A program made the position numbers and the translations under genes. Source: Blastochloris tepida (GTDB lineage: Bacteria; Pseudomonadota; Alphaproteobacteria; Rhizobiales; Xanthobacteraceae). Taken from it: a DNA stretch of 64,000 nt. The notes under the pieces are model-generated. The model had not been told where the DNA came from. It saw only the letters and a list, made by a program, of their open reading frames with translations, and made no database searches. Shown here piece by piece: positions 7,421-18,935 of this stretch. The stretch is from the NCBI RefSeq assembly GCF_003966715.1, contig NZ_AP018907.1, positions 3,460,001-3,524,000 of the forward strand, read 5' to 3'. Each line of letters opens with the position of its first letter. Positions within the stretch are counted from its first letter, which is position 1.

Positions 7421-8974
7421 TCAATCTTCATCGACCCACATGAACATGATGGAGGTAAACCCTCCATGCTTCCAATTCATGTCCATCACCCCTCGTCGAT
7501 AATCGACAATCACGCTCGAAAAGCACTCTCGGAGGCGTAGGTTGGCCTTGGCTTGATCGAAGGGTTCCGCAGTTAACGCCGACTCCAGTTCGTCAACTCG
7601 CCGAATTAAGAGGGCGGGGGTTGATGCTGATGCCAGTTCGATAAGTTTGGCCTTCTCCGCTTCGCATTGTTCAATATCCCGTTCCAATTCGCGAATGGTC
7701 CGAACGATCTCCGCAGAGGTTCCCTTACGCAAAGCCATAACCAGTCGCCGAACCTCTTCCCGCTTGCGGTCAATTTCGTCTTCCAGCCCCGATATTGAAG
7801 CATCGAGATACGCTCCATCGCCCCCCGAAGTTGGGCAAGTCCCGCAAAGGAAGCTTGCATGTTGGCGTAGGGCCTCTTCAACAAAGTCCAGCTTCACTGA
7901 ACGATACTGACAGCCGTTGCCAGACTTCGCCGCGTCGCAGACGAGGTAGGGGCGGCCAGCTTTCTTGCTCGCTCCCTTGGTTACGCGTGTCATCGTGGCA
8001 CCGCATACGGGGCATTTAGCCAATCCCCCAAGTACATTTCGGACGACGCCAGACTGTGCATGCCTCCCCCTCAGTGGCGCCGAGGTGCCAGACTGGAGCG
8101 CTTTCACGCGCTGGTACAGTTCCTCTTCGATCACGGCGGGATAATAGTTCGGCACGGGGTCGAGCGGCTTGCGCCTCTTCCTATAGTCTCCCGCGTCCTC
8201 AACGATGTGTGGCACGAGTGTGCCGATCACGGCGGGGTTGCTGATGATCTTGGCAACATAGGAGCGATGCCAGCGGGTCGCCGGTTGACGCTTGCCGTCG
8301 CCCCAGGTGGGCACTCCATCGCGATTGAGTGCCTCTGTGATGGCGTGTTGTCCCTGCCCGGCTGCCAAGGCTGCAAAAATGCGCCGGACAACCTCTGCCC
8401 GATCCGGGATGATGTCGAAGCCGCTCCTATCCGCCCTGGGCTCAAGCCATGCTGGACAACGGGTGGTGAGGATCTTTTCCCCTACGTCCCGGCGTTTGCG
8501 TGACCATGCCTCCTTGAGCCGCCGCGCCTTAGTCTGGCTCTCCTCATGGGCTCGCATCATGACGAGCAGGCTTTCCATGATCCGGAAGGGGTTCGCCTTC
8601 ACGATCTCCAGTGTCCATTCGCGGCCATCCGCGAGGGTCACGATTGTGATGCCGGCGTTGATGATCTCCTGGAAGATCGGCAGTGCCTCCCAGGGGTCCA
8701 TCCGGCTGATGCGATCGAAACTCTCGACCAGCAGATAGCTCCCTGGCTCAACAGTTCCGGTCTGAACGGCCAACCGAAAATCAGCGAGGCTGCCACGTTC
8801 AGCGTTGCGGCCACGAAAAGCGGACACGCCGAGGTCTCGAAAGGTAAGGTCTTGGTCGAGTGTCAGCCCGTGACGGTCGGCGTACAGCTTCGCGGCTTCC
8901 GTCTGCCGACGGAAACTGTCGCCTTTCATCTGCTCGGGGGTGGAGAACCGGAGATAGGAGTAGGCTTTCGGCAT
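7421..8974 (-). CDS. Large serine recombinase (integrase/excisionase of the comM element)
   Basis: A 517-residue site-specific recombinase. The resolvase-type catalytic domain covers about residues 1-155 (SYLRFSTPEQ with the nucleophilic serine near residue 11, SFRRQ, DLGVSAFRG, ESFDRISR). It is followed by a 'recombinase' DNA-binding domain (PDRAEVVRRIFAALAAGQG, RWHRSYVAKIISNPAVIG), a zinc ribbon (CPVCG...YLVCDAAKSGNGC) and a charged coiled coil near 395-440. This is the standard layout of large serine integrases. A GAGGA ribosome site precedes the ATG. The start codon is only 29 bp from the element arm of attR, so promoter elements must overlap attR or comM. Confidence 0.92.
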   Translation of the reverse strand: MPKAYSYLRFSTPEQMKGDSFRRQTEAAKLYADRHGLTLDQDLTFRDLGVSAFRGRNAERGSLADFRLAVQTGTVEPGSYLLVESFDRISRMDPWEALPIFQEIINAGITIVTLADGREWTLEIVKANPFRIMESLLVMMRAHEESQTKARRLKEAWSRKRRDVGEKILTTRCPAWLEPRADRSGFDIIPDRAEVVRRIFAALAAGQGQHAITEALNRDGVPTWGDGKRQPATRWHRSYVAKIISNPAVIGTLVPHIVEDAGDYRKRRKPLDPVPNYYPAVIEEELYQRVKALQSGTSAPLRGRHAQSGVVRNVLGGLAKCPVCGATMTRVTKGASKKAGRPYLVCDAAKSGNGCQYRSVKLDFVEEALRQHASFLCGTCPTSGGDGAYLDASISGLEDEIDRKREEVRRLVMALRKGTSAEIVRTIRELERDIEQCEAEKAKLIELASASTPALLIRRVDELESALTAEPFDQAKANLRLRECFSSVIVDYRRGVMDMNWKHGGFTSIMFMWVDED

Positions 8975-8988
8975 GGCGTCCTCGGAGC

Positions 8989-9924
8989 ATGACCATAACG
9001 ACGGGTCTCCAGAACTACAACATGCTGCTGATCGGCCCGCCCGGCGCCGGCAAGTCGATGCTGGCGGCCCGCCTGCCCTCGATCCTGCCGCCGCTCGCCC
9101 CGGCCGAGCTGCTCGACGTGTCGATGGTGATGAGCGTCGCCGGCGAGCTTTCGGGCGGCGCGCTCACCGACCGCCGGCCGTTCCGGGCGCCGCACCATTC
9201 GGCCTCGATGGCGGCGCTGGTCGGCGGCGGCCTCAGAGCCCGCCCCGGCGAGGTGTCGCTCGCCCACAAGGGCGTGCTGTTCCTCGACGAGCTGCCGGAG
9301 TTCCAGCCGCAGGTGCTGGATTCGCTGCGCCAGCCGATCGAGACCGGCGAGGTGGTGATCGCCCGCGCCAATCACCGCGTCACCTACCCCGCCCGCTTCA
9401 TGCTGGTGGCGGCGATGAACCCCTGCCGCTGCGGCGAGGCCGACACGCCCGGCTACACCTGCCGGCGCGGCCCCAATGCCCGCTGCAAGGCCGAGTATCA
9501 GAGCCGGCTGTCCGGCCCGCTGCTCGACCGCATCGACCTCACCATCCAGGTGGCGGCGGTCACCGCCGCCGATCTGGTGCAGCCGGCCCCGGCCGAGGGC
9601 AGCAAAGAGGTGGCGGCGCGGGTGGCGGCGGCACGGGCGCGGCAGGCCGAGCGCTTCGCCGCGCTCGGGCAGCCGCACCTCCTCACCAATGCCGAGGCGG
9701 CCGGTCCGCTGCTCGATGAGATCACCCGCCCCGACGCCGCCGGGATGACGCTGCTGCGCGAGGCGGCCGAGAGCCTGCGGCTCACCGCCCGCGGCTATCA
9801 CCGGGTGCTGAAGGTGGCCCGCACCATCGCCGATCTCGACGGCGCCGAGACGGTCGGCCGCCGGCATCTGGCCGAGGCGCTGTCCTATCGGGCTGCGGCC
9901 GACCGGGCGGCGCAGGCAGCGTGA
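8989..9924 (+). pseudogene. comM: comM/yifB 3' half (AAA ATPase domain), split by the element
   Basis: Codes for the ATPase half of ComM: Walker A GPPGAGKS, Walker B KGVLFLDELPEF, the sensor segment MNPCRCGE with its zinc-ligand cysteines, and the C-terminal Mg-chelatase extension (LRLTARGYHRVLKVARTIADL). True comM sequence begins at 9025; the codons before it come from the element. An in-frame ATG at 8989 could restart translation and add MTITTGLQNYN before the P-loop, but its ribosome site is poor. Without the N-terminal half, normal function is unlikely. The coding quality of this half has not decayed, which suggests recent or reversible insertion. Confidence 0.88.
9003..9026 (+). other. 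attR of the comM element
   Basis: Element arm 9003-9024 (GGGTCTCCAG...AACATG) followed by the crossover dinucleotide CT at 9025-9026. Rightward sequence is comM (GCTGATCGGCCCG). Joined to the left arm through CT it gives a 46-bp attP with 22-bp imperfect inverted arms. The reciprocal attB reads AATCTC-CT-GCTGATC and codes NLLLI. Confidence 0.75.
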
Positions 9925-10125
9925 TCCGGGTTTCCGGCCGATCCCCTCGGAACGACCGCCGGCCGTTTACCGCGCCCTAACCATCAGGCCAGGTTCGCCC
10001 GCCGAAACCGGGCCGGCCTGCCGTTTCGACACCTCCGGGCAAGCTTCCCCCGTCACCGTTACGGGAACGCTGGCGCAGTCGCGGCAGAGCCGGGTACCGG
10101 TTCTGCGAACGAGAATGTGATAAGC

Positions 10126-10172
10126 CAAAAACTCGACAAACCAAGAACTTGACAAAGCAGGAACTTGGAGCG
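10126..10172. repeat. Degenerate 16-bp tandem repeat
   Basis: Three non-coding units upstream of the hybrid kinase: GCCAAAAACTCGACAAA, CCAAGAACTTGACAAA and GCAGGAACTTGGAGCG. The last unit closely matches the final unit of the repeat at 12326-12379. Similar degenerate repeats occur at six further places in the window. The rest of 9925-10219 shows no gene. Confidence 0.6.
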
Positions 10173-10219
10173 AACGCCGGATCCGAACGGCGGACGCTCC
10201 AGAAGGCCCGAGGTCTGCC

Positions 10220-12052
10220 ATGCTCGATACCCCCGATGCCGCCTACGCCCTGGCCGGCGTGACCGCGCTTGTGGCCCTGGCGCTGCTGCTGGGGATCGGC
10301 CTGCTGGCGGCCTCGCGCGCCGCGCTGAGCCGCCGCGCCGCGGTCCAGGAGCAGACCATCGCCGGCCTGACCCAGCGTCTGGCGGTGGCCGAGCACGCCG
10401 CGAGGGCCGCGACGGCCGAGGGCGACGAGGCCCCGGCGGCGCCCGCTGCCGGCCCCGCCGCGCCCGAGCTGATCCTCGCCCAGCTCGCCGATGCCCGCGA
10501 GCGCGCCGAGGCGGCGAGCCGCGCCAAGAGCCGGTTCCTCGCCATCGTCAGCCACGAGGTGCGCACGCCGCTCAACGGCATTCTCGGCATGGCCGACCTC
10601 CTGCTCGACACCGCCCTCACCCCCGAGCAGCGCAGCTACACCGCGGCGGTGAAGACCTCCGGCGAGGCGCTGCTCAGCCTGATCGAGGAGATCCTCGACT
10701 TCTCCAAGATCGAGGCCGGCCGGCTCGACCTGCAGGAGACCGCCTTCGATCCGGGGCGGCTGGTGGTCGAGGTGGTCGAGCTTCTGGCGCCGCGCGCCCA
10801 GGCCAAGGAGATCGAGCTCGTGGCCGACCTCGACGACGCCCTGCCGCGCCGCGTGCTGGGCGATCCGATCCGCCTGCGTCAGGTGCTGCTCAATCTGATC
10901 GGCAATGCGGTGAAATTCACCGAGGCCGGCGGGGTGAGCGTGGCGGTGGCGCGCGCCGATGACGGCAAGCTGGCGTTCAAGGTCGCCGACACCGGCCCCG
11001 GCATCCCGGTGCAGGACCGTGCCCGCATCTTCGCCGAGTTCGAGCAGGCCGACGTCACCGCCACCCGCCGCCACGGCGGCGCCGGGCTCGGCCTCGCCAT
11101 CGCCGAGCGCATCGTGCGCGGCATGGGCGGCTCGATCGCGCTGGAGAGCGAGGCCGGCCGCGGCTCCAGCTTCGCGTTTGCGCTGGCGCTGCCGGCGCTC
11201 GCCGAGGCCGACCCGGCGGCGTGGCCGGACCTCACCGGCCAGACCTGTCTGGTGATCAGCGATTCGCCGGTGCTGGGGCCGATCCTGCGCACCCGCCTCG
11301 CCGCGTGGGGCGCCACCGCCACCCTGGCCCCCGACGCCATGACCGCCGGCCTGGTGCTGCGGGAGCGCACCTGGGACGCGGTGATCGTCGATCGCGGCAT
11401 CGGGCTGGAGGCGGCGATGGCGCTGGGCGCCGCCGCGCGCTCCCGGGCCAGCCGCCGCGTCGTGCTGCTGAGCCCGGCCGAGCGCGGCGACCTCGCCGGC
11501 CTGCAGCAGGCGGGCTACGACGTCTATCTGGTCAAGCCGGTGCGGCCGGGCTCGCTCGCCGAGCGGCTGCGGCCGGGCCTGCCGGACGTGACGGCCCCGG
11601 CCATCCAGCCGGCCGATGCCCTGCCCGGGCTGGCGCCGCCGGAGCCGGAAGTCCGGCTGTCGGTGCTGGTGGCCGAGGACAACGACATCAACGCCTTCCT
11701 GGCGCGGGTGATGCTGACCAAGCTCGGCCACCGCGTCGAGGTGGTGGGCGACGGCGAGGCGGCGGTGGCGGCGGTGGTCGAGGCGCACGCCGCCGGTGCG
11801 CCGTTCGATCTGGTGCTGATGGACGTGCAGCTGCCGCGGCTCGACGGGCTGGAGGCGGCTCGCCGCATCCGGGCGCTGGGCGAGGCCGGGCAGGTGCGCA
11901 TCATCGCGCTCACCGCCAACGCCTTCGCCGAGGACCGGCGCGAGGCCGAAAGCGCCGGCATGGACGGCTTCCTCACCAAGCCGCTCGACGCCGACGCGCT
12001 GAAGGCGGCGCTGGCCGCGGCCGGCGGCGCCCGGCCTGCCGAAGTGGCGTGA
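10220..12052 (+). CDS. Hybrid sensor histidine kinase/response regulator
   Basis: A 610-residue membrane-anchored kinase. There is one N-terminal helix (about residues 10-32), then a coiled-coil-like linker and no recognisable sensor domain. The HisKA box is [19 protein letters not shown] (about 107-125) and the HATPase is at about 210-330 (N box LIGNAVKF, G1 DTGPGIP, G2 GGAGLGLAI). A first receiver-like domain at about 335-460 looks degenerate (ISDS instead of a full acidic pair). A complete receiver follows at about 475-600 ([29 protein letters not shown]). The signal and output are unknown. GAGGTCTGCC before the ATG is a usable ribosome site. It appears to be transcribed alone. Confidence 0.88.
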   Translation: MLDTPDAAYALAGVTALVALALLLGIGLLAASRAALSRRAAVQEQTIAGLTQRLAVAEHAARAATAEGDEAPAAPAAGPAAPELILAQLADARERAEAASRAKSRFLAIVSHEVRTPLNGILGMADLLLDTALTPEQRSYTAAVKTSGEALLSLIEEILDFSKIEAGRLDLQETAFDPGRLVVEVVELLAPRAQAKEIELVADLDDALPRRVLGDPIRLRQVLLNLIGNAVKFTEAGGVSVAVARADDGKLAFKVADTGPGIPVQDRARIFAEFEQADVTATRRHGGAGLGLAIAERIVRGMGGSIALESEAGRGSSFAFALALPALAEADPAAWPDLTGQTCLVISDSPVLGPILRTRLAAWGATATLAPDAMTAGLVLRERTWDAVIVDRGIGLEAAMALGAAARSRASRRVVLLSPAERGDLAGLQQAGYDVYLVKPVRPGSLAERLRPGLPDVTAPAIQPADALPGLAPPEPEVRLSVLVAEDNDINAFLARVMLTKLGHRVEVVGDGEAAVAAVVEAHAAGAPFDLVLMDVQLPRLDGLEAARRIRALGEAGQVRIIALTANAFAEDRREAESAGMDGFLTKPLDADALKAALAAAGGARPAEVA

Positions 12053-12298
12053 GACGGCATCCCCGCCCCGCCGCCGCGGACTGCGCGCGCAGGTCGGGCC
12101 GCCCCGGCCGGCCGTACCCCGCGCGGTTGTCACGGAACTGTCCGACACTTATGTTCTAACCGTCGCATTGAGATGCTTCAGTGACGGTTCGCCGTGATTC
12201 GCCCGATTGCGTGTCGGGGCGGCCGGTCAACAATGGCCGATCAAGAACTGTCGGCACGTCCACGGCAGCCGTGGCGAAACGCCGGGTGGGGAGACGTC

Positions 12299-13345
12299 AT
12301 GCCGAAGCGCGCGCAGGGGGTTGGGGCGCAAGGATCTCTTGGGACGCAAGGATCTCTTGGGGCGCAAGGAACTGGAGCGAAAAGATTTGGCGCGAGCCGG
12401 CTCGCCCCCCTTGGCCCCAAGGCGATCATGGCGAAATTCCTGCCGCTTCATCAGGCCAGCGCCGGCTTTATCCCGCTGCTGCGCGCCTATAGCGGCATCC
12501 GCCACCGCGACACCCGCCAGCATCCCTCGGGCACCGCCACCCTCGGCCGCATCGGCCCGCTGGAGGTGCGGCTGGCGCGCAATTCGGCCGATGTCCGCCA
12601 GGCCCAGAAGCTGCGCTACAAGGTGTTCTACGACGAGATGTCGGCCATCCCCGACGCCGCCACCCGGCTGGCGCGGCGCGATGTCGACGGCTTCGACGCG
12701 GTGTGCGACCACCTCTTGGTGTTGGACCACGACGCCACCACCAATGTGCTCGGCCGCCAGCAGCCGAAGGTTGTGGGCACCTACCGGCTGCTGCGCCAGT
12801 GCGTCGCCACCCGCCATGGCGGCTTCTATTCGGCGGCCGAGTTCGACATCGGCAGCCTGATGCGCCGCCACAGCACCCTCAATTTCCTCGAACTCGGCCG
12901 CTCCTGCGTGCTCAAGCCCTACCGCAACAAGCGCACGGTGGAGCTTCTGTGGCACGGCATCTGGGCCTATGTGCTGCGCCACGATATCGACGCGCTGATC
13001 GGCTGCGCCTCGCTGGAGGGCACCGATCCCGACGCGCTGGCGCTGCAATTGTCCTTCCTGCACCACCACGCCCGGGCGCCGGAGGAATGGCGGGCCAGCG
13101 CCCTGCCGCAGCGCTATGTCGAGATGAACCGCATGCCCAAGGAGGCGATCGACGCCAAGGCGGCGCTCCATGAGCTGCCGCCGCTGGTGAAGGGCTATCT
13201 GCGGCTCGGCGGCTATGTCGGCGACGGCGCGGTCATCGACCATCAGTTCGGCACCACCGACGTGCTGATCATCCTGCCGCGCACCGCCATCAGCCCGCGC
13301 TACATCGAGCATTTCGGCGCCAGCGCCAACCGCCACGCGGCCTGA
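12299..13345 (+). CDS. olsB: OlsB-type acyl-ACP:ornithine N-acyltransferase (GNAT-fold)
   Basis: Predicted to attach a 3-hydroxyacyl chain from acyl-ACP to ornithine, the first step in making phosphate-free ornithine lipids. The conserved core starts about 80 residues in: VRLARNSADVRQAQKLRYKVFYDEM, VVGTYRLLRQ, FDIGSLMRRHSTLNFLELGRSCV, and the C-terminal PPLVKGYLRLGGYVGDGAVIDHQFGTTDV. This pattern is typical of the hemolysin-like/OlsB acyltransferases. Two starts are possible: ATG 12299 (after GTGGGGAG) or ATG 12428 (MAKFLPLHQ). The stretch between them is coded by an 18-bp tandem repeat (AQGSLGTQGSLGAQG), so the later start may be the true one. The substrate is inferred from family. Confidence 0.78.
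   Translation: MPKRAQGVGAQGSLGTQGSLGAQGTGAKRFGASRLAPLGPKAIMAKFLPLHQASAGFIPLLRAYSGIRHRDTRQHPSGTATLGRIGPLEVRLARNSADVRQAQKLRYKVFYDEMSAIPDAATRLARRDVDGFDAVCDHLLVLDHDATTNVLGRQQPKVVGTYRLLRQCVATRHGGFYSAAEFDIGSLMRRHSTLNFLELGRSCVLKPYRNKRTVELLWHGIWAYVLRHDIDALIGCASLEGTDPDALALQLSFLHHHARAPEEWRASALPQRYVEMNRMPKEAIDAKAALHELPPLVKGYLRLGGYVGDGAVIDHQFGTTDVLIILPRTAISPRYIEHFGASANRHAA
12326..12379. repeat. 18-bp degenerate tandem repeat in the olsB 5' region
   Basis: Three units: GCAAGGATCTCTTGGGAC, GCAAGGATCTCTTGGGGC and GCAAGGAACTGGAGCGAA. It lies between the two candidate olsB starts, so it is either a disordered N-terminal tail or untranslated leader. The last unit resembles the one at 10156-10171. Confidence 0.75.
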
Positions 13346-13456
13346 GCGCGGGACCACGGTCTTCGCGGCCCTGAATCTGCCGAGGCGGAGAGATCGAGCC
13401 GGCAGGCGCTCTTTCAGCAAGAGCTGCGCCGGCCGTGTCTGCCGCAACTCCACCGT

Positions 13457-13546
13457 CGTCATGGCCGGGCTCGTCCCGGCCATCCATGTCTTTGTTTGAA
13501 TATACGTTTTAAGTCGTGGATGGCCGGGACGAGCCCGGCCATGACG
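13457..13546. terminator. Perfect 30-bp inverted repeat between convergent genes
   Basis: Arms 13457-13486 and 13517-13546 are exact reverse complements (starting CGTCATGGCCGGGCTCGTCC), with a 30-base AT-rich loop. It lies between olsB and the convergent rhodanese gene. A transcript in either direction would form a very stable hairpin, so it probably acts as a bidirectional terminator. The motif is one of the common Rhizobiales intergenic palindromes. Confidence 0.75.
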
Positions 13547-13575
13547 GCGGCGGGTCAGCGGCAAGGGCCGCCGTC

Positions 13576-13938
13576 TCAGCCGTTGCCGCGCACGATGTCC
13601 TCGCCGGCGGCCGACCAGTCCAGCATGCTGCCGTTATAGACCTTGAGGCCGGGCCGGCCGGCGGCCATGGCGCGCACGAAGGCCATGCGGGCGCGGGCGC
13701 CCGAGCGGCACATCAGCACCACGGTGCGCCCGTCGTTCGGCAGCAGGTCGATCGAGAACCTGGTCAGCGGCACATTGACCGCGCCGGGCACGTGGCCCGA
13801 CTCGAACTCGCCGGCCTCGCGCACGTCGACCAGCGCCACCGTGCCGGCGTCGAGCTCGCCCTTCAGCGCCTCGCGCTCGATCGCCTCGGGCTTCGGGCCG
13901 AACCCGAAGATGGCGCCCACCTCTGACAGAAATCCCAT
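13576..13938 (-). CDS. Rhodanese-like sulfurtransferase
   Basis: A 120-residue single rhodanese domain, probably cytosolic. Visible motifs are VALVDVREAGEFESGHVPGAVNVPL and the active-site loop VVLMCRSGARA, with the cysteine that carries persulfide sulfur in this family. The C-terminus (GLKVYNGSMLDW) is the usual conserved end. GAGAGGGG precedes the ATG. The physiological sulfur acceptor cannot be told from sequence. It is 54 bp from the alpha/beta hydrolase gene on the same strand, so the two may be co-transcribed. Confidence 0.87.
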   Translation of the reverse strand: MGFLSEVGAIFGFGPKPEAIEREALKGELDAGTVALVDVREAGEFESGHVPGAVNVPLTRFSIDLLPNDGRTVVLMCRSGARARMAFVRAMAAGRPGLKVYNGSMLDWSAAGEDIVRGNG

Positions 13939-13992
13939 GTGACCCCTCTCCTGTCTGATCGAAATCCGGCCGGACCCGCTTGGTTCCCGATT

Positions 13993-14847
13993 TCAGGCCG
14001 GAACCCGGGTCAGCCGCGTGCCGCGCGCCAGCTCGACCAGCCGGTGGGTGAGCGCGCTGTCGGGATCGGCGAGCGGCGCCAGGATGCTGAAATGGTTGGC
14101 GCCCGGCGCCACCACCACCTGGGCCGCGACCTCGCGCTCGCTCCAGGCGGCGACCAGCTCGCGGCTCTGGCGGTGATATTCGCTGCTCTCGTCCTCGCCG
14201 ACCCAGGCGTCGAAGGTGCGCCCGGCAGCGACCTGCCAGTTGATCGGCGACAGCCGGTGCGCCTCGTTCTCGTCGAGCCGCAGCTTGGCATTGATGCTGG
14301 TGGAGACCAGCGGCCGCAGGTCGAACACCCCGGACAGCGCCACCCCGGCCGAGACCAGATCGGGCGGCAGCGTCGAATCGATGGAGTTCCAGTCGGTCGC
14401 CACCAGACAGGCGGCGAGGTGGCCGCCCGAGCCGTGGCCCACCACCACCACCGCGCGGCCGATGCGCCGGTGCAGCGCGATCGCCGCGGCCCGCACCTGG
14501 CCGATGATGTTGAGCACGGTGACCTCCGGGCAGAGGTCGTAGCCGGCGACCGCGAACGCCAGCCCGCGGGCATTGACGCCGCCGGCGAGGTGGCTGAAGT
14601 CCGCCGCCCCGTGCGACTGCCAGCCGCCGCCATGGATGAACAGCACCGCGGCGCCCACCGAATCGATCGCCGGCCGGAACAAATCGAGCGTCTGGCGCGG
14701 CGAGGGGCCGTATTTCAGCCCGAGCTGGGCGCGGCCGTGGCCGGCGCGGTAGGCGGCGGCATCGCGCTCCCACGCGGCCAGAATTTCGGCATGCTCCGGA
14801 ACCCGGGCGCGATTGTCGTATTCTGCTTCGAAATCGAGCGTCACCAT
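13993..14847 (-). CDS. Alpha/beta hydrolase, arylformamidase-like, with altered nucleophile motif
   Basis: A 284-residue alpha/beta-hydrolase close in pattern to bacterial kynurenine formamidase-like esterases. It has the oxyanion motif HGGGWQSHGA near residue 72, the nucleophile-elbow region VVVVGHGSGGHLAA near 140, FDAWVGEDESSEYHRQS, and a C-terminal GANHFSIL with the catalytic histidine. In relatives the elbow reads GHSxGxHL. Here the canonical serine position is glycine and serine sits one residue later, so the usual G-x-S-x-G pattern is lost. The ATG at 14847 was chosen because the frame upstream runs antisense through mtnA. It is divergent from mtnA, but a joint pathway is not obvious. 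Confidence 0.75.
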   Translation of the reverse strand: MVTLDFEAEYDNRARVPEHAEILAAWERDAAAYRAGHGRAQLGLKYGPSPRQTLDLFRPAIDSVGAAVLFIHGGGWQSHGAADFSHLAGGVNARGLAFAVAGYDLCPEVTVLNIIGQVRAAAIALHRRIGRAVVVVGHGSGGHLAACLVATDWNSIDSTLPPDLVSAGVALSGVFDLRPLVSTSINAKLRLDENEAHRLSPINWQVAAGRTFDAWVGEDESSEYHRQSRELVAAWSEREVAAQVVVAPGANHFSILAPLADPDSALTHRLVELARGTRLTRVPA

Positions 14848-15099
14848 CTCACCGACCGGCCCTGGAAGGAGGCGCAGGAGGAACCTGGAGCCACGCGTGG
14901 GGCGCGCCTGCCGGTCCCGCATCCGCGGCCTCGTTGCACGACAAACCGCGCCGCCATGGCGTCGAGTCTCCCCTGGGTCGCCCCCGAGTCGTCCCCGAGC
15001 GTCATGCGCGTCGCGCACGGTGCCATCCTGCCGCGGATCGCAATTCGATCCCAGTCCGGCACCGCCGCGCCACCATAGCGGGCGGCGCGCGAGGAGGCT

Positions 15100-16212
15100 A
15101 TGGTGCGCGCCATGCAGATCGACGGCAAACCCTGGCGCACCATCTGGCGCGACCAAGCGGGCGGGGTCGGGATCATCGACCAGACCTGCCTGCCCCACAG
15201 TTTCGAGACCCTCACGCTCGCCTCGCTCCAGGATGCGGCGGTGGCGATCCGCACCATGCAGGTGCGCGGCGCGCCGCTGATCGGGGCGGCCGCCGCCTAC
15301 GGGCTGGCGCTGGGCCTCGACGAGGATCCCACCGACATCGGCCTGGAGCGCGCTCACCGCGCGCTGGCCGAGACGCGGCCGACCGCGATCAATCTGCGCT
15401 GGGCGCTGGGGCGGGTGGTCGATTCGGTCTGCGCGCTGCTGCCGGAGGCGCGCGCCGAGCGGGCGTTCGCCGAGGCCGACGCCATCGCCGAGGAGGATGT
15501 GGCCATCAATGCCGCGCTCGGCCGCTTCGGCGCCGAGCTGATCAAGGAAATCGCGGCGAAGAAGCCGGGCCGGACGGTCAACATCCTCACCCATTGCAAT
15601 GCCGGCTGGCTCGCCACCGTCGACTGGGGCACCGCCACCGCGCCGATCTATCAGGCGTTCCAGGCCGGCATCCCGCTCCATGTGTGGGTGGACGAGACCC
15701 GCCCGCGCAACCAGGGCGCCTTCCTCACCGCCTGGGAGCTGAACCATGCCGGCGTGCCGCACACCGTGATCGCCGACAATGCCGGCGGCCACCTGATGCA
15801 GCACGGCCAGGTCGATCTGGTGATCGTCGGCACCGACCGTACCACCCGCACCGGCGACGTCTGCAACAAGATCGGCACCTATCTCAAGGCGCTGGCGGCG
15901 CACGATTGCGGCGTGCCGTTCTATGTGGCGCTGCCGTCCTCGACCATCGACTGGACGCTCACCGACGGCCGCAAGATCCCGATCGAGGAGCGCTCGGGCA
16001 CTGAGGTCAGCCACATTTCCGGCCGCACGGCGGATGGCCGCATCGTCGAGGTGCAGCTGACGCCGGACGGCTCGGGCGTCGCCAATCCCGGCTTCGACGT
16101 CACGCCCGCCCGGCTCATCACCGGCCTGATCACCGAGCGCGGCATCGCCCCGGCCTCGGCCGAGGGGCTCGCCGCGCTGTTTCCCGAGCGGGCCAAGTCG
16201 CGGGCGGCGTGA
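15100..16212 (+). CDS. mtnA: S-methyl-5-thioribose-1-phosphate isomerase
   Basis: Predicted to convert methylthioribose-1-phosphate to methylthioribulose-1-phosphate in methionine salvage or related disposal of 5'-methylthioadenosine. Of 370 residues, the eIF2B-like fold is clear: [17 protein letters not shown] near 50-65, [34 protein letters not shown] with the conserved cysteine near 165, [18 protein letters not shown], and [21 protein letters not shown] with the catalytic aspartate near 245. GGAGG lies right before ATG 15100; a second ATG at 15112 could also serve. No other methionine-salvage gene is in the window. Confidence 0.93.
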   Translation: MVRAMQIDGKPWRTIWRDQAGGVGIIDQTCLPHSFETLTLASLQDAAVAIRTMQVRGAPLIGAAAAYGLALGLDEDPTDIGLERAHRALAETRPTAINLRWALGRVVDSVCALLPEARAERAFAEADAIAEEDVAINAALGRFGAELIKEIAAKKPGRTVNILTHCNAGWLATVDWGTATAPIYQAFQAGIPLHVWVDETRPRNQGAFLTAWELNHAGVPHTVIADNAGGHLMQHGQVDLVIVGTDRTTRTGDVCNKIGTYLKALAAHDCGVPFYVALPSSTIDWTLTDGRKIPIEERSGTEVSHISGRTADGRIVEVQLTPDGSGVANPGFDVTPARLITGLITERGIAPASAEGLAALFPERAKSRAA

Positions 16213-16655
16213 GGCGGTTTCCGGCGGGGTCGTTTCCGGCGGATCGGCTCGGAACACCGGCGAGCCGGGACCCGTCTCGGTTTGCCACCGGAAACCGGAC
16301 ACGCCGGGGCGTTCTGGGTACCCCTCACCCCCGACCCCTCCCCACCGCTCGCGAAGCTCGCGGGGGGAGGGGAGAAGCGGGATGCCTCTTCTCCCCTCCC
16401 CCCATGAACGTAGTGAATGGTGGGGAGGGGTCGGGGGTGGGGGGCATCTTCCAAGCGCGCGCAGCGAAGCCGGAAACCAGAAATTGGCCGGAAACCGTAT
16501 GAGGTGGCCACCGGAATTCCGACCCGCCGACGATGAAAGCGCCTCGCCGCCGGGAGCCGTTGGAGTGGGGTTGGCCCGGACGCTTTCGGTTTTGGACGAC
16601 ATCCGGTTGGGGCGGACGGCAGCCTTCGCCGCCGTCGCCCCCACCCCAGCTTCAC
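16213..16655. repeat. Intergenic region with nested GC-rich palindromes
   Basis: No gene is seen in these 443 bp between the convergent mtnA and maeB. Outer arms at about 16321-16346 (CCCCTCACCCCCGACCCC...) and 16419-16444 pair with each other. Inside them, GGGGGGAGGGGAGAAG (16361-16376) pairs with CTTCTCCCCTCCCCCC (16388-16403). Degenerate pieces of the 123-bp palindromic repeat (GGCGGTTTCCGGC, GGCCGGAAACCGTATGA) flank this structure. It is a likely bidirectional terminator. Confidence 0.7.

Positions 16656-18935
<2,280 letters not shown>

Larger units (their letters stand above)
3504..9026. mobile_element. 5,523-bp serine-recombinase integrative element inserted in comM
   Basis: Everything between the two comM halves is foreign to that gene and visibly less GC-rich than its surroundings. 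Contents in order: unknown 187-residue gene (+), about 540 bp without a clear gene, RepA-like helicase (-), two tiny overlapping ORFs (-), a broken gene (-), a 105-residue gene (-), a 49-residue two-helix membrane protein (+) and a large serine recombinase (-) whose start lies 29 bp inside the right arm. No capsid, portal, relaxase or type IV secretion gene was seen. It therefore looks like a small autonomous or satellite-type element rather than a prophage or full ICE. Confidence 0.85.
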
